Part shown: piece after piece, positions 60,197 through 64,000 of the stretch
Layout of the letters: every line of letters starts with the position of its first letter
Position numbering within the stretch: the first letter of the stretch is position 1
Origin: Gracilimonas sp.
GTDB lineage: Bacteria > Bacteroidota > Rhodothermia > Balneolales > Balneolaceae
Direction: 5' to 3'
Assembly (NCBI RefSeq): GCF_040218225.1
Contig: NZ_JAVJQO010000006.1
Location: forward strand, 186,001 to 250,000
Length of the DNA: 64,000 nt
Position numbers and translations under genes: made by a program
Notes under the pieces: model-generated
The model's database searches: none
What the model saw: only the letters and a program-made list of their open reading frames with translations
Told to the model about the DNA's origin: nothing

Positions 60197-61477
60197 TCAT
60201 TCAGCTTGCTGTAAATTCTCAAAAATATTTGTAATTGCTTTGGCCTTCACCATTGTCTCTTCCCATTCTGCTACTGGATCTGAGTCGCTGGTTATAGCCC
60301 CGCCTACCGGATAAACCAATTTATTACCTTCTGAAATCGCAGTTCTTATGATCACATTAAAATCGAAATCACCATTGGGTTTTATATACCCAAGCGCACC
60401 TGAATAAATACCACGCTTGTAATTCTCATACTTTTCGATGGCTTTCATAGTGGAAATTTTAGGAGCTCCGGTCATAGAACCCATCGGGAAACAAGCTCTG
60501 ATTATTTCGATGCTATCAGTGCTTTCGGATACGGTACACTCCACCGTTGATACCATTTGATGAACCGTCTCAAAGCTCTGTATTTCAAACAAGTTGGATA
60601 CCTTTACGCTTCTTTTTACAGCTACACGGCTTAAGTCATTTCTCACCAAATCGACAATCATCAGGTTCTCGGCTCTCTCTTTTTCTGATTCCCTTAATTT
60701 TTCGATATCCAAAATTGTCTCACTTTTATTCTGGCGGGAAGCTGTTCCTTTTATGGGTTGAGACCATACCTGATTTTCAGATCTGGCTAAGAACCGCTCT
60801 GGTGATGAACAACAAATGGCTATGTTTCCAACACATGCATATCCGCCAAATGGAACCGGGCCAACCGATTTCATGGCTTCATATAAATCCCAGCTATCCC
60901 CTTCTAAAGTAAACTCTAAAGGGTGTGATAAGTTTATTTCGTAATACTCTCCCTCATAGATATCCTGCTTGGCCTGCTCAACCTTTTGGATATAATCGGC
61001 TTCTGAAATCTGATTCACAGGCTTTATGGAAAATTCTAAAGCCGGGCTATCTTTTTCAAACATACCAGGGGCTTTCCCTTTTACCAGTTTAACATCACCT
61101 TCAGAATCTATTTCCAGCAAAACCTCCGGAATCATAAAATAAAGGTCAGGAGCATTTACCAGTTCTCTGTTTTTTGAGTAGAGATCCTCCGAATGATTTT
61201 TGAGGTCATATCCCAGATAGCCAAACAACCATTCATGATGTTCATTTCTGAACCGGCTTAAAAAATCCCAGGCGTTACCTTCGTATTGCCGGATGGAATT
61301 ACCGTCCGATATCTCGATCTTTTGTTGCCATGCTTTTATCCATGCCTTTGGTTTGAGGGCAAGGTAACTTTTCGTACTAGCAGGATGCTCAGGCATTTGC
61401 GATTCAAGTAAAATGAGATCACCATCTGCACGTGATTGCCTAATTAGTTGCGATATGTATTGCTTTGATTTTTTCAT
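60197..61477 (-). CDS. pabB: aminodeoxychorismate synthase component I
   Basis: Aminates chorismate to 4-amino-4-deoxychorismate for folate synthesis. 426 residues. EYYEINLSHPLEFTL, SSPERFLARSENQVWSQPIK, GTASRQNKSETI and the chorismate site MVDLVRNDLSRVAVKRS are present. The lysine in PIKGT is diagnostic of PabB (TrpE has PIAGT). GAPKISTMKAIEKYE and the C-terminal VYPVGGAITSDSDPVAEWEE complete the family. No pabA or pabC lies nearby. It is divergent from pyrD by 68 bases. Confidence 0.93.
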   Translation of the reverse strand: MKKSKQYISQLIRQSRADGDLILLESQMPEHPASTKSYLALKPKAWIKAWQQKIEISDGNSIRQYEGNAWDFLSRFRNEHHEWLFGYLGYDLKNHSEDLYSKNRELVNAPDLYFMIPEVLLEIDSEGDVKLVKGKAPGMFEKDSPALEFSIKPVNQISEADYIQKVEQAKQDIYEGEYYEINLSHPLEFTLEGDSWDLYEAMKSVGPVPFGGYACVGNIAICCSSPERFLARSENQVWSQPIKGTASRQNKSETILDIEKLRESEKERAENLMIVDLVRNDLSRVAVKRSVKVSNLFEIQSFETVHQMVSTVECTVSESTDSIEIIRACFPMGSMTGAPKISTMKAIEKYENYKRGIYSGALGYIKPNGDFDFNVIIRTAISEGNKLVYPVGGAITSDSDPVAEWEETMVKAKAITNIFENLQQAE

Positions 61478-61545
61478 ATAAAACAGGCGATCGAGTATAA
61501 GGCTTCTTTCACTCTTTTTGAACGTTTTTTCGTATCATTGACCCG

Positions 61546-62571
61546 ATGATTTATAAAAAGCTTCTCAAACCTCTTTTATTTAAAACAGATGCAGAAAAAG
61601 CTCACGAATGGGCTCTTTCTATGGCGTCTAAAACCAATAATTCGCCTTTGCTGCAGACACTGGCATCAAGCATTTACAATGAACCCCGTATAGGGTTAGA
61701 ACAGGAGTTATTTGGCCTTACGTTTCCAAACCCTATTGGACTTGCTGCAGGATTTGACAAAAATGGCACCACACCTAAAGCCATGCAAGCCCTGGGTTTT
61801 GGTTTTGTAGAGGTGGGAAGCATCACTGCAAAACCCTCTGAAGGAAACCCAAGGCCGAGAGCTTTTCGCATTCCTCGGGACCATTCCCTGATTAACCGCA
61901 TGGGACTGAATAATGAGGGCACAGATGTCATTACCAACAGACTCTCATCCTTAGATTTAGAAATCCCATTGGGAGTAAATATTGCCAAAACTAATGATGC
62001 TTCTATACATGGTGACGCTGCACTTCGCGACTATTTATACAGCTATGAAAAGGCTCAATCCGTTGCTGATTATATAACTATCAATATCTCATGTCCCAAT
62101 ACCGGTGAGGGCAAAACCTTTGAAGATCCGTCAGCCTTAAGAGATTTATTGGCAATCCTTCAGCCAGGCAATGAAGAACGAAAACCCTCTTTAGTTAAAT
62201 TCACGGTAGATATCGACAGAAAAAACCTTGAAAACCTCGTCCGGATTTGTGAAGACTTCGGTGTTGCTGGATATGTAGCAACAAACACATCTTCGGTGCG
62301 TGATGACTTAAAGACCGAACAAGCTGTATTAAATAAGATTGGAAATGGGGGACTCAGTGGCCGGGCCATTCAGCAAAGAAGTACAGAGGTTGTAAAATGG
62401 CTGGCTGAAATCACAGAGAGAAAGAAACCTGTAATCGGTGTTGGGGGCATTGACAGTGCCCAAGCAGCAGTCGACAAAATAAAGGCAGGTGCTTCCTTGA
62501 TTCAGATATATACTGGATTGGTTTACGAAGGTCCCGGGTTGTTAAATAAGATCAAGAAAAGCCTGGCATAA
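61546..62571 (+). CDS. pyrD: quinone-dependent dihydroorotate dehydrogenase (class 2)
   Basis: Oxidises dihydroorotate to orotate in pyrimidine synthesis and passes electrons to the quinone pool from the membrane face. 341 residues. The N-terminal helices (KKLLKPLLFKTDAEKAHEWA) form the quinone tunnel, which marks class 2. NPIGLAAGFDKNGTTPKAMQ and GSITAKPSEGNPRPRAFRIP follow. The catalytic Ser is in NISCPNTGEGKTFEDP; the FMN and substrate loop has VATNTSS and GLSGRAIQQRSTEV; GVGGIDSAQAAVDKIKAGAS is the phosphate-binding end. Confidence 0.95.
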   Translation: MIYKKLLKPLLFKTDAEKAHEWALSMASKTNNSPLLQTLASSIYNEPRIGLEQELFGLTFPNPIGLAAGFDKNGTTPKAMQALGFGFVEVGSITAKPSEGNPRPRAFRIPRDHSLINRMGLNNEGTDVITNRLSSLDLEIPLGVNIAKTNDASIHGDAALRDYLYSYEKAQSVADYITINISCPNTGEGKTFEDPSALRDLLAILQPGNEERKPSLVKFTVDIDRKNLENLVRICEDFGVAGYVATNTSSVRDDLKTEQAVLNKIGNGGLSGRAIQQRSTEVVKWLAEITERKKPVIGVGGIDSAQAAVDKIKAGASLIQIYTGLVYEGPGLLNKIKKSLA

Positions 62572-62578
62572 AGATCGC

Positions 62579-64000
62579 TTAATTCTGAACCGGAAATGTA
62601 ATCTCACATTCTACCGAAACAGCCTGACCTTCATTCAGAACCGGCTCAAAATTTAATCCTGACTCCATAGTTTGTTCGAAGGCAGATTTAACCTCTGAGG
62701 GAACTTCGGTAGTCTTAAGAACGAACTCATCAATAATGCCGCGCTGGTTAACTCTGAATAAATAGGTTATTTCTTCTATTTCGGGATTTTCAGGGACATT
62801 TACCTTATCCAGGAACGCCTGCATTCCTCCCCTGATATTCAGTTTTGCATCAATACTTTGACAACTTATATACCCCTCCTTAGTCTGACCAGCTTCAGCA
62901 ACAGGTTTTGGTTGTTCTGCGGGCTGCACTTCTTTTACCTCTGCAGTCGGCAAAGCAAGCTCTTTCTTTAGCTTATTGACCTTCCCTGTAAGATCAGATT
63001 CTTTGAAAATCACTAAAAAGGTGTCGACGGCAGCTCGTGCACTATCCCACATTAAGCCTTCGTATGGAAAAGACTCTGAAAAATCTGGCTTGGTAAGAGT
63101 TGAATCTATAAGTACCTGCAGACTCCGGCTTTTTTCGTCAGTTATTGTTGAGTCTTCCAATGCATCTCTTGCCGAGTCTTTGACAGCCTCAAGATTCTGC
63201 ACTTTTTGAGACCAGATTTCATTCTTATTTACCCACTCCGAAATTTTAGTCTGGTATTCCGGATTACCCTTTCCTGCCGACATATAATATTGAATAGCCT
63301 CATAAAGTGCTTTTGGAGCAATACGGTGGGTCGTATTTTGAAATGACAACAACTCTAAATGACGTGCTTTCTCAGCTTGATCTAAAGAATCTTGAGCAAT
63401 GATTTCATTATATGTTTCAAATGGATTGCTGGTTTTTTCCTTTTCTCCAATTGTTAATGGGATGTCAAACTTAACTGATACTCTTCGCGCATATTCTGTT
63501 TGAGGATACTCTTCAATTAGACGTCGAGCATAATACCTTGCTTCTTCTTCATTCTCTTGAATCGTGTACAATTCCGAAAGTGAATACAAAGAAACCGTAT
63601 TAATATTTTCTTTTGATGGATTCTCTATAGCTTTCTGGAAATAATAGGTGGCACTATCAGGCATATTAAGTGATAGAAAAAACAAATTGCCTAACTGATA
63701 CTCATATGATGCAATAAGTTTTTGCACAGAATCTTGCTCCTGAGGGGTAAAGGGAACAGCACTTAAATCAATCTTTACAGTTACTTGTTCATTTCCTGAT
63801 GTTGCGTCCGAGCCCGCCACAGATTTTGACGCATCATTGGATATAGCTGAATAGTCAATCATGCTTTCCACCCTCCAGTTATCCGTCAGCGGTCGGTCTC
63901 CCCATATCGCATAAAATTGTTGCCGCACGTTCTCTTGCACCACTGGATTATTAGAATTCAGAAATCCATTACTCATGTTACTGGTAGCATTTGATTCTTC
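62579..64000 (-). CDS. TPR-type protein with TonB-like C-terminus (cut by window edge)
   Basis: The minus-strand frame ends at 62579 and stays open to base 64000 with no stop. The ATG at 63976 is internal to this frame, and codons upstream of it read EESNATSN. So the 5' part is missing. RQQFYAIWGDRPLTDNWRVE is followed by TPR-like helices (YEYQLGNLFFLSLNMPDSAT-YYFQKAI, ARYYARRLIEEYPQTEYARR). The last about 95 residues resemble a TonB C-terminal domain: LNIRGGMQAFLDKVNVPENP, ITYLFRVNQRGIIDEFVLKT and NEGQAVSVECEITFPVQ. A role in envelope protein transport (SprE/PorW-like T9SS parts) is possible, but is only a guess. Confidence 0.8.
   Translation of the reverse strand, partial: EESNATSNMSNGFLNSNNPVVQENVRQQFYAIWGDRPLTDNWRVESMIDYSAISNDASKSVAGSDATSGNEQVTVKIDLSAVPFTPQEQDSVQKLIASYEYQLGNLFFLSLNMPDSATYYFQKAIENPSKENINTVSLYSLSELYTIQENEEEARYYARRLIEEYPQTEYARRVSVKFDIPLTIGEKEKTSNPFETYNEIIAQDSLDQAEKARHLELLSFQNTTHRIAPKALYEAIQYYMSAGKGNPEYQTKISEWVNKNEIWSQKVQNLEAVKDSARDALEDSTITDEKSRSLQVLIDSTLTKPDFSESFPYEGLMWDSARAAVDTFLVIFKESDLTGKVNKLKKELALPTAEVKEVQPAEQPKPVAEAGQTKEGYISCQSIDAKLNIRGGMQAFLDKVNVPENPEIEEITYLFRVNQRGIIDEFVLKTTEVPSEVKSAFEQTMESGLNFEPVLNEGQAVSVECEITFPVQN

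Noticed and set aside
1-64000. CRISPR arrays, insertion sequences, integrases and attachment sites
   Set aside because: No regular repeat-spacer pattern, transposase or integrase reading frame was seen. The tRNA cluster shows only an internal tRNA-Glu duplication, not a partial 3' end copy of the att type.

Overview
The window looks like chromosomal DNA of a Bacteroidota-type bacterium, most likely near Balneolales/Rhodothermia; this placement is inferred from gene content, not from an alignment. Supporting signs are promoters of the Bacteroidota form (TTG, about 20 bases, TAnnTTTG) before rpsT and the tRNA cluster, a secreted protein with a type IX secretion C-terminal sorting domain, a serine palmitoyltransferase, almost no Shine-Dalgarno sequences before genes, and several TTG/GTG starts. 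There is no prophage, insertion sequence, plasmid module or CRISPR array. It is a dense housekeeping region with a few accessory islands.

Layout. 1-6060: translation and core metabolism (rpsA 5' part, cmk, rpsT, gpmI, clpC). 6077-9662: a secreted beta-propeller-like protein, then an SDR sugar epimerase and a GT4 glycosyltransferase. 9695-10430: promoter, six tRNA genes (Pro, Arg, Cys, Glu, His and a second identical Glu) and terminators. 10475-13888: NhaA antiporter and an APC permease with an RCK_C tail. 13889-14435: the only long gene-poor gap, with one possible 43-codon ORF. 14436-18207: lipoprotein, GT2, small MerR protein, and divergent heme A/heme O synthesis genes (ctaA, ctaB). 18225-21671: quinone oxidoreductase-like protein and two hydrolases. 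21742-28819: a membrane/AAA cluster (RDD, SpoIIM-like, GPDPase-type membrane protein, DUF4129, DUF4350, MoxR, DUF58). 28985-33035: fused 2-oxoacid dehydrogenase E1 and fumarase. 33216-39247: a probable sphingolipid/glycolipid locus (GNAT protein, serine palmitoyltransferase, two GT4 enzymes, divergent SDR). 39252-46949: Ig-domain exported protein, mutY, methyltransferase, TIGR02757, DUF3667-like protein, rpsU, radA, UPF0104-type flippase. 47033-54358: class I aldolase, T9SS cargo protein, dusB, small membrane protein, S9 peptidase, serS. 54548-64000: Lrp regulator, sigma-54 activator with overlapping lptE, metallo-hydrolase, rpmE, orphan Mg-chelatase-like ATPase, pabB, pyrD and a truncated repeat protein with a TonB-like end.

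Main points of interest. (1) The linkage of a serine palmitoyltransferase to a GNAT-fold protein, two lipid-type glycosyltransferases and an epimerase-type SDR resembles the enzyme classes of the bacterial ceramide pathway. (2) rpsU is preceded by a 13-base near-complete complement of the 16S rRNA 3' end in a window where other genes lack such sites, which fits S21 autoregulation. (3) The MoxR/DUF58 envelope cluster is split by an inverted pair of degenerate repeats. (4) Short hairpin repeats sharing a GTCATT...AATC frame occur in two distant intergenic gaps. All functions are assigned from motifs and family knowledge; no searches were run.
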